Assembly (NCBI GenBank): GCA_020629275.1
Contig: JAHDDQ010000003.1
Span: 1 to 64,000, forward strand
Direction of reading: 5' to 3'
Source of the DNA: Tenacibaculum sp.
GTDB taxonomy: Bacteria; Bacteroidota; Bacteroidia; Flavobacteriales; Flavobacteriaceae
DNA length: 64,000 nucleotides
Shown here one piece after another: positions 46,801 through 56,284 of this stretch. Under the pieces are notes generated by a model, which was given only the letters and a program-made list of their open reading frames with translations, did no database searches and was not told the origin of the DNA. Made by a program: the position numbers and the translations under genes. Each line of letters begins with the position of its first letter. The stretch's first letter is position 1.

Positions 46801-47805
46801 TTAAAAGTTGAATAAGTCTGAATATTGATTGTTTTGGTTTTTATTAGATTTCAAAATAGGAGCGTCTAAATCTACACTATGACTATCATTTACTAATAAA
46901 TCTTTATCGTTACCTAGTATTAAAGATACACCTTCTTTCTCCCATTTATCTAAAAGTTCTAAACCTTCCTCTTCAAAAACTCCATTTTGTAAATCAATTG
47001 AATCCATGAAACTATTAGACATCTCCATAAAACGTTCCATCTCTCCTATTTTCATACTTACATCATCTGCAATAGCTTCCAAAGCTCGGTCAAACATTTC
47101 TTTTTTATCTGAATTACCAGCAATAATATTCATTGCTGATTTCATGGCAGAATGACTTGCACGTATTGCTTTACGTTCTTGTTCTTTAACCATTACTTGA
47201 TCTTCGATATCTTCTAATAAGATTTCTGAATTTTCATACATTTTTGTTAATACTCTGTATAAAATTTCCATTTTCTTATATAATCCGTCCAGCTTTAAAT
47301 TCGAGTCCTTTAGTCGTCCTGCTTTTCTAGATTTAAGAATCATTATTCCTTTCTTATCTCTTTCTTTAGCAGCGCTAGCTAACTTCAAATTATTATTGAT
47401 GCTTTTTTTATTCTCGTTCATAATTTGCTGTAGTCTTTTCATTTGACCTTTTAAAACAGCAATTTGCTTATTCATCTTTTTTAAGTTATTCTTTAAATCA
47501 TCTACATAACTTTTCAGAATTCCTATTGGATCAATTTGAATAAACAAACCAGTAATCCAACGCATAAAAGATTTATACATATAGAAAACTAGATTACGCA
47601 TTTTAGGATCTAGAACTACGTAAATTAACGCTCCTAGTGCACCTAATAACAAACTTAAATGTAATGTGTTTTCTACTACATTTATGAGAAACGGTAATAT
47701 TTTATACAATCCATAAAAAGCTCCACCAGCTAATAAGCCAGTGAACAACATTCCTGTTTTTCCTTCAGGTTTTTCCCAAAAAGATTTTGGTTTTAAATTC
47801 TCCAT
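46801..47805 (-). CDS. Membrane protein with long coiled coil
   Basis: 334 residues. Two hydrophobic helices near the N-terminus (GMLFTGLLAGGAFYGLYKIL and TLHLSLLLGALGALIYVVLD), then a long charged helical region (about 85-260) that recalls PspA/IM30-like coiled coils, and a tail of about 60 residues. No known family is recognised. Start and the previous gene's stop share one base, so it is coupled. It probably forms a membrane scaffold for the transporter or for the AAA ATPase (inference). Confidence 0.65.
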   Translation of the reverse strand: MENLKPKSFWEKPEGKTGMLFTGLLAGGAFYGLYKILPFLINVVENTLHLSLLLGALGALIYVVLDPKMRNLVFYMYKSFMRWITGLFIQIDPIGILKSYVDDLKNNLKKMNKQIAVLKGQMKRLQQIMNENKKSINNNLKLASAAKERDKKGIMILKSRKAGRLKDSNLKLDGLYKKMEILYRVLTKMYENSEILLEDIEDQVMVKEQERKAIRASHSAMKSAMNIIAGNSDKKEMFDRALEAIADDVSMKIGEMERFMEMSNSFMDSIDLQNGVFEEEGLELLDKWEKEGVSLILGNDKDLLVNDSHSVDLDAPILKSNKNQNNQYSDLFNF

Positions 47806-48479
47806 TATTTTAAGTATTGTTTCATTTTTTCAACGTCTTGTTCCAATTGCGATCTTAAATGTAAGTACGATATTTTAAAGTCGTTTTGAGTTTTATCAAT
47901 TTTTGATTTACTTTCTTCTAACGTTTTTCTTAGTTCTCCTATTTGTCCTTGGTGTTTAGCAATTTCTTCAGTAAGCTGTTTTATTTTTTCTGATTTCTCT
48001 TTTATAATGGCATCAAACTGTACAATTTCTTTTTCTTTATTTCCAACTTTGGCGCTTAATTGCCCTTCAAAAGCTTTCAAAAACGTATTGTTTTCAGTGT
48101 CTAATATATTCATATAGTGGCCAGCTGAAGATGTTAACTTTTCTAAAGTAACCCCTAGTGTAGAAGCAGTAGCAAAAGCTGAACGATATTTTGTTGCCTC
48201 GTCCATTGGAATTTTTTCCAATGCTTTAATTGCTCTTTTAAATTCTAGATAATCAAAACCGTCTAAATTGTTGTTTTCTATAGCTCCAAGTAGTTTGTCT
48301 ATAATCTTTTCGTCAATTGTTCCTGTTGTATTAGTATACGTTTTAGGTGAAACGTTACTACTTTGAGGTTTTTTTTGTGCTACTTCCTTTTCTTCTTGTT
48401 TATTTTCCTGTTTAGGAGTCTCTTTCTTTTCTTCAGCTGCATCATCAACTATGAAGAGTGATTTTAAATTTTTTAGCAT
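47805..48479 (-). CDS. Soluble coiled-coil protein at the head of the ABC operon
   Basis: 224 residues from MLKNLKSLFIVDDAAEEKKE; an upstream ATG at 48500 would begin only 8 nt after the -7 box and is less likely. A Lys/Glu/Gln-rich linker (10-50) leads to a helical domain (LDGFDYLEFKRAIKALEKIP) and a coiled coil (about 135-224). No enzyme motif is seen. Its place beside a PspA-like membrane protein suggests that the two interact. Role unknown. Confidence 0.6.
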   Translation of the reverse strand: MLKNLKSLFIVDDAAEEKKETPKQENKQEEKEVAQKKPQSSNVSPKTYTNTTGTIDEKIIDKLLGAIENNNLDGFDYLEFKRAIKALEKIPMDEATKYRSAFATASTLGVTLEKLTSSAGHYMNILDTENNTFLKAFEGQLSAKVGNKEKEIVQFDAIIKEKSEKIKQLTEEIAKHQGQIGELRKTLEESKSKIDKTQNDFKISYLHLRSQLEQDVEKMKQYLK

Positions 48480-48497
48480 AAATGGGTCATTTTCTAA

Positions 48498-48505
48498 CAA
48501 ATTTA
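48498..48505 (-). promoter_or_regulatory. -7 box of the ABC/AAA/helicase operon
   Basis: TAAATTTG on the minus strand, full match to TAnnTTTG. No -33 box is clear. It supports the start at 48479 and a transcript running to about 37910. Confidence 0.5.
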
Positions 48506-48544
48506 AAAAAAATAACGAAAAATCAGTGTTTTAAAGGTTTAGCT

Positions 48545-49048
48545 TTACTTTATAAATTTATCCCAACCTATTTTAAGCACGACAAGCAGCACTATAAAAA
48601 TGACAATTAACTGCATAAAACTACCGATAAAAAATATGCCTATAAACACTTTTTGTATAAAGTAAGTAACTATAAATGCTACGAATATCATCATAAATAA
48701 CCCTGAAATTTTATCAAATCCAGGAATACTTTTTAATGGTATTGTTTTATTAATTAGTAAGAATAATATAACCATAGCTACTATGGGTAAATAATACGTA
48801 ATTACTTCTAAATTGATTAGATTGGTCTTTAAAAAGAAGAAATTGTACACCAGTAATATAATTGCCAGAATTCCTGGTATCGCCAGTGCATATACTAAGA
48901 TTGTATATATATAATTTACAGGAGTTTTAAAGTTTTTAGGCGTTACAATTAACATTCCTATTAAGGTTAACACTAACAAGGCTATATAGTAATTGATTAT
49001 AATACTAGAATTATTACTTAATAGATATATTAGATCTTGTACCGTCAT
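48545..49048 (-). CDS. Membrane protein of unknown function
   Basis: 167 residues with about five hydrophobic helices (for example YYIALLVLTLIGMLIVTPK and YAIPGILAII-type segments). No known family. It ends 44 nt before the upstream start of the coiled-coil gene and has the same direction, so it may be the first gene of the operon, although the -7 box in the gap hints at a separate promoter. Confidence 0.55.
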   Translation of the reverse strand: MTVQDLIYLLSNNSSIIINYYIALLVLTLIGMLIVTPKNFKTPVNYIYTILVYALAIPGILAIILLVYNFFFLKTNLINLEVITYYLPIVAMVILFLLINKTIPLKSIPGFDKISGLFMMIFVAFIVTYFIQKVFIGIFFIGSFMQLIVIFIVLLVVLKIGWDKFIK

Positions 49049-49233
49049 TTTTTTCTTTGCAATGTAATCACTTTATCAGAAAAATCAATAATGTAGACTT
49101 TAACTTTTATATTAATCTGTTGAAATAAACATTTACCGTTATGTTAATTGGTGTTTAAATTAAGTAGGTATACTCATCTTACTATTAGATTTTTTTTCCA
49201 CTTAAACAAAAAATGAGTGATAAGGACTTTTTG

Positions 49234-49869
49234 TTATTTACTTAATTTAAAATTTATTGCCATTAAATGTTTTACGTTAACATATTCTCCGTCCAACTTC
49301 CCTGGAGTAAATTTAGGTAATGCTTTAATTAGTTTTGCTGCTTCTGCTTCTAATAGTTTACCTCCTATTGGCCCTAATGTTACTATGTTTTTAACCTTTC
49401 CTTCGGTGTCTATTGTAAAACTAGTCCATACAATTCCTTCTACACCTTTAGCTTTCAAAACTGATGGATAAACTAAATTATCGTAAACATAATTATTTAA
49501 TACTTCTTTTAAACCGCCTTTATATTTGCTTTTAGAAAGTAAAACAGGTTCTTCTGTAACTTCGCCTAAGTAAGCATTCTTAACCTTTATCACTTTCGCT
49601 GTTTTTTTCTTTCCTTTAGTATTAATAGCACTCAAGCTTTTCCTTAATTTGTGATAATAATTACGCTGTCTGGGTCTAATATACCTTCTTTTTGGAGTAA
49701 CTTCTTCACTACTCTCCTTTTCAGACATACATTTATCTATTGTGTTTAATTCAGCAAGAAGATCTAATTCTCCTTCTGAAGATGAACTTGTACATAAATT
49801 ACTTTGTGCAAATAGTAATGTATTTGATAATATGATAAAACTTAAAATTAATAGTTTCTTTGAAGTCAT
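49234..49869 (-). CDS. Exported TonB C-terminal domain protein
   Basis: 211 residues from MTSKKLLILSFIILSNTLLF, a good signal peptide; an earlier ATG at 49911 would bury it. The C-terminal 80 residues (VLKAKGVEGIVWTSFTIDTE, LGPIGGKLLEAEAAKLIKAL, FTPGKLDGEYV) are a TonB_C fold. Unlike true TonB it lacks a long inner-membrane anchor and is cleaved, so it may work as a periplasmic soluble module. Similar in plan to the protein at 62262-62996. The gap 49870-50169 contains no gene. Confidence 0.75.
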   Translation of the reverse strand: MTSKKLLILSFIILSNTLLFAQSNLCTSSSSEGELDLLAELNTIDKCMSEKESSEEVTPKRRYIRPRQRNYYHKLRKSLSAINTKGKKKTAKVIKVKNAYLGEVTEEPVLLSKSKYKGGLKEVLNNYVYDNLVYPSVLKAKGVEGIVWTSFTIDTEGKVKNIVTLGPIGGKLLEAEAAKLIKALPKFTPGKLDGEYVNVKHLMAINFKLSK

Positions 49870-50169
49870 AATACTCAGGAATTTAATTGTGTTTTTTGAA
49901 ATTGGTTTCATTGTGTTCTTTCAACACTACAAATAAACTTCAATGCTGTATTATTTCTAAAAAAAGGTACGTGAAAGGGAAAAATTAGGTTTGAAAAGGA
50001 AATAAACTACCTGTTTCGTAACGTTTTTATTTTGTTGAAAAAGCCAGCAAAACACTGTAAATAAAGACTTAAAGATAGATTAGCTGTTTTTTAGATTTGG
50101 AGTCTCATTGACTAATACTCTAAAGTATACATTAACGTTCTATTGAAAATTGTACTTAAAAAATCAATT

Positions 50170-51156
50170 TTAGATATCCAAAAGTTCTTTTACCTTATCA
50201 GGAAAATCAGTAAAACACCCATCTACGTTAGCTTCAAAAAGGAGTACTTTTATTTTTTCTTTAAACGTTGAAAATTTTCCTAATTGATCTGCTCTTAGTG
50301 TATATGTGTGAACTTTTAATCCGAGTTCATGAGCATCTTCAACCAGTTTTGTGAATGTCCATTTGCCTTCTTTCTTTTGATCTAGAATTTGTTGGTACCA
50401 AGGGCCAATTCCATTGGCATACGTTACAAAATGTTCTAGTCGCGCTTTACTTTGGTCTTTAGGAAACTCGATAAGCTGTACTAAAAAAAGATCTGTTTTC
50501 AATTCTTTCCGAATTCTTTCAAGCTCTTTCGCATCAAAACATTGTAATATACAGTTATCTTTTTTGGCTGTATATCCATAATCAGCTAAAATATTCACCA
50601 CAATTTTTGAAATATCTTTTCCATTAGCATTGTGAAACGCGGGATTCTTGATTTCTGGATAAATTCCAATATTTTTCCCTGTACTTATATTCAGGCCTTG
50701 GATTAGCTCTATCTCTTCTTCAAGTGAATGTAATCTGAATTTTGACTTCCCTTTTGGAAATCTATTAGGATAAAATTGTTTTCCTGTTTTTGGATTAAAG
50801 CGCTCCGATACGTTGAGTTGCTTTAATTCTTCGTAAGTAAAATCAATCACGTAATATTTACCATCCTCTCGTTTTCTACTTGAATATTTTTCAGCAACAT
50901 CGGTAACATCTCCTAGATAAATGTCGTGAATTACGATAGGCACATCGTCTTTACTTAATACTAAATCTTGTTCAATATAATCGGGTTGCATTGCATACGC
51001 CATTACCTTTGCTTCCGTAGTATGTTCAGGTAAATAACCAGAAGCTCCTCGATGTGCTACAATAACTTTAGTTTGCATTCTTGTTTTTTTTTGGTTCTCT
51101 GTTCTCTTACAACAGAAAAAGAATAGTGTAATTATACCAAAAATTACAATTCTCAT
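50170..51156 (-). CDS. glpQ: Glycerophosphodiester phosphodiesterase (GlpQ-like)
   Basis: 328 residues. An N-terminal lipoprotein-like signal (MRIVIFGIITLFFFCC). Catalytic motifs HRGASGYLPEHT, IEQDLVLSKDDVPIVIHD and a later WTFTKLVEDAHELGLKVHTY match GDPD/GlpQ, which hydrolyses glycerophosphodiesters to glycerol-3-phosphate and an alcohol. Exported, with Ca2+-dependent activity known for GlpQ. Stands alone, with no glp transporter nearby. Confidence 0.9.
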   Translation of the reverse strand: MRIVIFGIITLFFFCCKRTENQKKTRMQTKVIVAHRGASGYLPEHTTEAKVMAYAMQPDYIEQDLVLSKDDVPIVIHDIYLGDVTDVAEKYSSRKREDGKYYVIDFTYEELKQLNVSERFNPKTGKQFYPNRFPKGKSKFRLHSLEEEIELIQGLNISTGKNIGIYPEIKNPAFHNANGKDISKIVVNILADYGYTAKKDNCILQCFDAKELERIRKELKTDLFLVQLIEFPKDQSKARLEHFVTYANGIGPWYQQILDQKKEGKWTFTKLVEDAHELGLKVHTYTLRADQLGKFSTFKEKIKVLLFEANVDGCFTDFPDKVKELLDI

Positions 51157-51374
51157 TCTTTTGTTAATTTTAGAATTAAAAAATAAATTTAGGTATAATT
51201 CTTTGGGAAACTCAGATGCTTTGCTTTAATAAAACATTAAGGATTTACTCTTATACTTATTTGAATAACCTACTTTATAACTCCCGCAAATCATTTTAAA
51301 TCTAATAGGATTTCATTTTTCATTTCTAAAATGCTATTATATTTTTAACAGACAAAAACCTTTTTTGTTAGTTC

Positions 51375-52298
51375 TCAAAATATTGATAGTTCTGTTTCTG
51401 TGGTGAAAGTTTCTAAAAACTCCATTCCTCTATAAGAATTTCCTTTTTTATTTAGCTTAGGACTCCAAACTGTAATACAGTATTTACCAGGGTAAACAGC
51501 TACTATTCCTCCACCTACACCACTTTTCCCTGGTAAACCTACTTTAAAAGAAAACTCTCCAGATTCATCATAAAATCCACAAGTTTGCATTATAGCATTA
51601 ACTCTTTTAGTTCTGCCTCTGCTTAATACACTTTCACCCTTTGAGGTTTTAAAATCATTTTTAGCCAAGAACATAAATGTTTTAGATAATTCTTGACAGC
51701 TCATCTCAATTGAGCACATGTGAAAATAAAAATCTAATACTTCTCTGGGTTCATTTTCAATATTTCCAAACGATTTTATGAAGTTACAAAGTGCTTTATT
51801 TCTATATCCTACAGATGCTTCAGACTTTGCTACCTTTTTTGAATATTGAATTTCAGTTGAATCACAGATTTCTTGAACATAAGTTAGAAAATCTTCTTTT
51901 GGATTTTCAAAATGACTTACCAGCATGTCACAAATAACCATAGCTCCTCCATTAATAAATGGATTTCTAGGGATTCCATTATCTGACTCCAATTGAACTA
52001 AAGAGTTGAATGGTGTTCCTGATGGTTCTACTCCAACTCGTTTCCAAATTTTATCTCCAAAAATTTTATACGCCAATCCTAGTGATATTACTTTAGAGAT
52101 ACTTTGAATCGAAAATTTTGTCTGCCAATCACCGATACCATATTCTTCATTTTCTACAGATAGAAAACAAACACCAAAATTATCTGGGTTTATCTTGGCT
52201 AATTCTGGAATATAAGTAGCAACTGATCCTTTATTTTCTTCTGAAGAAATATGTTTATAAATGTCTTCTAAAACTTCTTTGTAATTGATAATATTCAT
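51375..52298 (-). CDS. glsA: Glutaminase
   Basis: 307 residues, normal for the bacterial glutaminase A family. The beta-lactamase-like fold shows the SxxK pair as FSIQSISKV (Ser66, Lys69), followed by NGIPRNPFINGGAMV and GKSGVGGGIVAV. Converts glutamine to glutamate and ammonia in the cytoplasm. It lies next to a PurF-family gene that also uses glutamine, but a terminator separates them, so a shared operon is unlikely. Confidence 0.93.
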   Translation of the reverse strand: MNIINYKEVLEDIYKHISSEENKGSVATYIPELAKINPDNFGVCFLSVENEEYGIGDWQTKFSIQSISKVISLGLAYKIFGDKIWKRVGVEPSGTPFNSLVQLESDNGIPRNPFINGGAMVICDMLVSHFENPKEDFLTYVQEICDSTEIQYSKKVAKSEASVGYRNKALCNFIKSFGNIENEPREVLDFYFHMCSIEMSCQELSKTFMFLAKNDFKTSKGESVLSRGRTKRVNAIMQTCGFYDESGEFSFKVGLPGKSGVGGGIVAVYPGKYCITVWSPKLNKKGNSYRGMEFLETFTTETELSIF

Positions 52299-52388
52299 AA
52301 ATATTTTTTTGCAATAAACTTTTACCTAAACAGAAATCATAAAAATAACTATCTTATAATTAGTTTACTATAGAATACTAAAATAAAT

Positions 52389-52416
52389 AAAGGCTACTTC
52401 TTTTGAAATAGCCTTT
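52389..52416 (-). terminator. Terminator downstream of the purF-like gene
   Basis: AAAGGCTA (52389-52396) pairs with TAGCCTTT (52409-52416), with an A/T flank, between the glsA start and the purF-like stop. Confidence 0.6.
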
Positions 52417-52449
52417 GATTTGAATGAATACTTATTAAATATTGGTTAG

Positions 52450-54348
52450 TTAATAAGCTCTTGTATTGTTTCCTTCGTAAAAATTAATAAATGCCTGATT
52501 CACTACTCTATGACCACCATTTGTAGGATAATCACCTGTAAAATACCAATCACCTTTATGTTTAGGGCATGCTTTGTGTAAACCTTCAACAGTTTGATAA
52601 ATAATTTCTACTTCAGCATTTACTTCTTCGGTTTTTAGCATTTCGGCAATTTTACCTGAAATTTCTTCATTGGTAAATGGAGCGTAGATTTCTTTTACAT
52701 GATTAATAATGTCTTTATCATCACTAACCTGTTGGGCTTTACACTTGTTATAAACTTCTTCGACTAATGCGTACTGATTTGTTTCTTTTAACAACTCTAA
52801 AGCGGCTTTAAAAGCAATAAAATCTCCTATTCTTACCATGTCTATTCCATAACAATCTGGATAACGAATTTGTGGTGCAGAAGAAACTACGATAATCTTT
52901 TTTGGTGATAATCGGTCAACTATTTTAATAATACTCTTCTTAAGCGTTGTACCTCTAACAATACTATCATCGATTATTACTAAATTATCTGTGGGTTTTA
53001 CAACTCCGTATGTAACATCATATACATGTGCCACTAAATCGTCTCTACTACTATCATCGGTAATAAAAGTTCTTAGCTTTGCATCTTTAATTGCTATTTT
53101 TTCAAAACGTGGTCTTTCCGTTAAGATATCGGTAACTGTTTCGGCAGACAACTTTCCTCCTCCTGCTAATATTTTAGCTGTTTTTTGTTGGTTTAATACA
53201 TCTTCAGCAGCTTCCATCATTCCATAAAAAGAGGTTTCAGCAGTATTTGGAATATACGTAAACACAGTATTTGAAATATCGTCATTGATAGATTTTAATA
53301 TCTCTGGAAAAACAAATTTCCCTAACTTTTTTCTCTCTTGGTAAATATCCGCATCACTACCTCTTGAAAAATAAATACGCTCGAATGAACATGATAATTT
53401 TTCTCGTTTTTTCATAACTCTCTCTAAAGAGGTTGTTCCATTCTTTTTAATAATTAAAGCTTTTCCTCTTGGTAATTCTTTAATCGTATCAATAGGAACA
53501 TTAAATGTAGTTTGGATAACTGGTCGTTCAGATGCCACAACAACAACTTCATCATCTTGATACCAAAATGCTGGACGAATTCCTGAAGGATCTCTAAGCA
53601 CAAATGCATCTCCATGACCCAATAATCCTGCCATGGCATAGCCTCCATCCCAATTTTTAGATGATCTTTTTAAAATTCGTTGAATGTCTAAATTTTCTTC
53701 TATATAAGGTGATGCTTGTTTTTTATTAAAGCCTGCTGATTTTGCTTTTTTATAGGTGTCAGCTACTTCATCTTCTAAAAAATGTCCGATTTTTTCCATC
53801 ACTGTAACTGTATCTGTAGCTTCTTTTGGATGTTGCCCTAATGTAATTAATTCTTGCATTAATTGCTTCGAATTCGTCATATTAAAGTTTCCTGCAACAA
53901 TTAAATTTTTATGTTTCCAGTTACTTTGACGTAGAAACGGATGTACATTTTCAATACTATTTCCACCAAAAGTTCCATAACGTACATGACCCAAAAATAA
54001 GTTTCCTATGTATGGCATATGCTCTTCTTGCCATTTTACATCGTCTAACTTATCTTCGTTGTTATCAAAAATCGTATTAATCCTATTGTTAATCTGACTA
54101 AAAACATCTTGAATAGGTTGTGTTTTGTTAGAACGTATTCTACTAATGTAACGTGTACCTTGATCAACATTAAACTTTATACTGGCCAAACCAGCCCCAT
54201 CTTGACCTCTGTTATGTTGCTTTTCCATTAACAAATATAATTTGTTCAATCCATAAAAGGCCGTACCATATTTGTCTTTGTAATACTGAAGTGGTTTTAA
54301 TAATCTGACTAAAGCAATACCACATTCATGTTTTAAAACGTCACTCAT
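52450..54348 (-). CDS. Amidophosphoribosyltransferase (PurF family)
   Basis: 632 residues, longer than canonical PurF (about 500), as usual for a Flavobacteria variant. The glutamine amidotransferase Cys is at position 9 (KHECGIALVRL), so an eight-residue propeptide must be removed. GHVRYGTFGG and RPAFWYQDD follow, and the PRPP loop is VIIDDSIVRGTTLKK. Catalyses the first step of purine synthesis, phosphoribosylamine from PRPP and glutamine. The C-terminal 130-residue extension is unexplained; a second PurF elsewhere in the genome is possible, so no symbol is given. Confidence 0.85.
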   Translation of the reverse strand: MSDVLKHECGIALVRLLKPLQYYKDKYGTAFYGLNKLYLLMEKQHNRGQDGAGLASIKFNVDQGTRYISRIRSNKTQPIQDVFSQINNRINTIFDNNEDKLDDVKWQEEHMPYIGNLFLGHVRYGTFGGNSIENVHPFLRQSNWKHKNLIVAGNFNMTNSKQLMQELITLGQHPKEATDTVTVMEKIGHFLEDEVADTYKKAKSAGFNKKQASPYIEENLDIQRILKRSSKNWDGGYAMAGLLGHGDAFVLRDPSGIRPAFWYQDDEVVVVASERPVIQTTFNVPIDTIKELPRGKALIIKKNGTTSLERVMKKREKLSCSFERIYFSRGSDADIYQERKKLGKFVFPEILKSINDDISNTVFTYIPNTAETSFYGMMEAAEDVLNQQKTAKILAGGGKLSAETVTDILTERPRFEKIAIKDAKLRTFITDDSSRDDLVAHVYDVTYGVVKPTDNLVIIDDSIVRGTTLKKSIIKIVDRLSPKKIIVVSSAPQIRYPDCYGIDMVRIGDFIAFKAALELLKETNQYALVEEVYNKCKAQQVSDDKDIINHVKEIYAPFTNEEISGKIAEMLKTEEVNAEVEIIYQTVEGLHKACPKHKGDWYFTGDYPTNGGHRVVNQAFINFYEGNNTRAY

Positions 54349-54395
54349 TATTCTTAATTCTTATTGTTGTGTTGTTTGTGTGTTTTTGTTGTTAA

Positions 54396-54426
54396 AAAAA
54401 ATCCGCACAGAAAAGTGCGGATTTTT
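54396..54426 (-). terminator. Terminator between the PfkB kinase and purF-like genes
   Basis: ATCCGCAC pairs with GTGCGGAT, extended by A and T runs on both sides, across a 6-nt loop. It ends the upstream kinase gene. Confidence 0.8.
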
Positions 54427-54428
54427 AA

Positions 54429-55355
54429 TTATGTTAATTCTATATCAAATTGTGTCAACTGTTTAAATAGTTGCAAACGGGTTTGCATCTCTTCCTTCGA
54501 TAGTTCTTCCATTCGCTGTGTTCCAAATTTCTCTACACAAAACGATGCCAAATTTGAACCGTAAATAATAGCATTCTTCATGTTCTCGAAAGAATAGTTT
54601 TCTGTTTTTGCTATGTAACCACAAAAACCACCTGCAAAGGTATCTCCTGCTCCTGTAGGGTCAAAAACTTCTGCTAAAGGTAATGCTGGTGCGAAAAACA
54701 TTTTTCCTTCATTGAATAATAGTGCTCCGTGCTCTCCTTTTTTAATAACAACATGCTTAGGACCCATCTCATGAATCTTTTTTGCTGCATTTACTAAAGA
54801 ATACTCACCACTTAACTGACGAGCTTCTTCATCGTTAATTGTAATTACATCTACTCTTTTTAATACTTCATGTAAATCATCTAAAGCAATGTCCATCCAA
54901 AAGTTCATCGTATCTAGAACCACTAACTTTGGGCGTTCATTCATTTGATCTAATACAGATGCTTGTGTTAATGGATGTAAATTCCCTAACATAACTATTG
55001 GTGCATCTTTGAAACTCTCAGGAACAACTGGCTGAAAATGTTCTAAAACATTCAATTCAGTAATTAAAGTATCTCTAGAATTCATATCGTTGTGGTATTT
55101 TCCACTCCAAAAGAACGTTTTGCCTTCTTTTACAACTTCTATACCTGAAGTATCGATTCCTTTTTCTTCCATCATATCTAGATATGATTGAGAAAAATCT
55201 CCACCTACTACAGAAACAACTCCTGTTTTTACTCCAAATTGAGATGCTGCCAAACCAACAAAGGTTCCTGAACCTCCTAAAATTTTATCTGTTTTTCCAA
55301 AAGGTGTTTCAATAGCATCAAATGCAACAGTACCTACTGCTAATAATTTACTCAT
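54429..55355 (-). CDS. PfkB-family sugar/nucleoside kinase
   Basis: 308 residues. N-terminal GTVAFDAIETPFGK and KILGGSGTFVGLAA (substrate-side loop), C-terminal DPTGAGDTFAGGFCGYI with the catalytic Asp and anion hole. Ribokinase-like fold, transfers phosphate from ATP to a sugar or nucleoside. The substrate cannot be chosen from sequence; adenosine and ribose kinases are possible. Cytoplasmic. Confidence 0.88.
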   Translation of the reverse strand: MSKLLAVGTVAFDAIETPFGKTDKILGGSGTFVGLAASQFGVKTGVVSVVGGDFSQSYLDMMEEKGIDTSGIEVVKEGKTFFWSGKYHNDMNSRDTLITELNVLEHFQPVVPESFKDAPIVMLGNLHPLTQASVLDQMNERPKLVVLDTMNFWMDIALDDLHEVLKRVDVITINDEEARQLSGEYSLVNAAKKIHEMGPKHVVIKKGEHGALLFNEGKMFFAPALPLAEVFDPTGAGDTFAGGFCGYIAKTENYSFENMKNAIIYGSNLASFCVEKFGTQRMEELSKEEMQTRLQLFKQLTQFDIELT

Positions 55356-55461
55356 TTCTTAATTTTCTTTTGTCATTAATGAATAAAATAAAGAAGTAAT
55401 TTGTTAGTATTACGAATCACTTCACTATGTTCAAAATGACGTTTATCTTAAATTTAATACG

Positions 55462-55469
55462 TAATTTTG
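55462..55469 (+). promoter_or_regulatory. -7 box of the sufE operon
   Basis: TAATTTTG matches TAnnTTTG, about 50 bp before sufE. No clear -33 box. Confidence 0.45.
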
Positions 55470-55520
55470 CATCTTATAAAGGCACAAACTAATTATAAAG
55501 TGCAAAAATAGTTCTAAAAA

Positions 55521-55943
55521 ATGACTATCAAAGAAATACAAGAAGAAATTATAGATGAGTTTTCAATGTTTGATGATTGGATGGAGCGTTATGAATATAT
55601 AATTGACTTAGGAAAATCTTTACCTCTTATTGAACCTGAATACAAAGTTGATACCAACTTAATAAAAGGTTGCCAATCTAAAGTATGGTTACGTTCTGAA
55701 ATCGAAGGGCAACACTTAATCTTTAGTGCAGATAGTGATGCCATTTTAACAAAAGGAATTGTAGCTTTACTTTTACGTGTGTACTCAAACCAAGAACCAC
55801 AAGCAATTTTAAAAGCTGACACTAGTTTTATTGATGAAATTGGCTTGAAAGAACATTTGAGTCCTACCAGAGCTAACGGACTTGTTTCTATGGTAAAACA
55901 AATAAAAATGGATGCGATTGCTCAACAAACTAGAATTAGTTAA
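55521..55943 (+). CDS. sufE: SufE cysteine desulfurase-associated protein
   Basis: 140 residues, standard length. Sulfur-acceptor Cys51 is in LIKGCQSKVWL. SufE takes persulfide sulfur from SufS and passes it to the SufBCD scaffold for Fe-S cluster building. It is followed by sufT and DUF2480 at 15 and 2 nt, a conserved Flavobacteria order, so they are one operon; sufBCDS are not in the window. Confidence 0.95.
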   Translation: MTIKEIQEEIIDEFSMFDDWMERYEYIIDLGKSLPLIEPEYKVDTNLIKGCQSKVWLRSEIEGQHLIFSADSDAILTKGIVALLLRVYSNQEPQAILKADTSFIDEIGLKEHLSPTRANGLVSMVKQIKMDAIAQQTRIS

Positions 55944-55958
55944 CAATTAAGCTTATTA

Positions 55959-56282
55959 GTGATGACAGAAGAAAATTTAGAAGCATTAGGAGATAAAATA
56001 GTTCGTGTATTAAAGACAATATTTGATCCTGAAATTCCAGTAGATATATATGAATTAGGATTAATTTATGACGTTTTTGTCTCTGAAGAGAATGATGCTA
56101 AAATATTAATGACACTAACCTCTCCTAATTGTCCTGTTGCAGAAACGCTTCCTGTGGAAGTTGAGGACAAGGTAAAAACCTTAAAAGAGATTAACGACTG
56201 TGAAGTAGAAATTACATTTGATCCTACATGGACTCAAGATATGATGAGTGAAGAGGCTAAACTGGAATTAGGAATGTTGTAA
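55959..56282 (+). CDS. sufT: SufT-like Fe-S maturation protein (DUF59/MIP18)
   Basis: 107 residues, single MIP18 domain: VLKTIFDPEIPVDIYELGLI, MTLTSPNCPVAETLP and EVEITFDPTWTQDMM. The Cys in SPNCPVA is the conserved one. Helps mature Fe-S proteins, in the cytoplasm. Lies between sufE and DUF2480. Confidence 0.9.
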   Translation: MMTEENLEALGDKIVRVLKTIFDPEIPVDIYELGLIYDVFVSEENDAKILMTLTSPNCPVAETLPVEVEDKVKTLKEINDCEVEITFDPTWTQDMMSEEAKLELGML

Positions 56283-56284
56283 AT

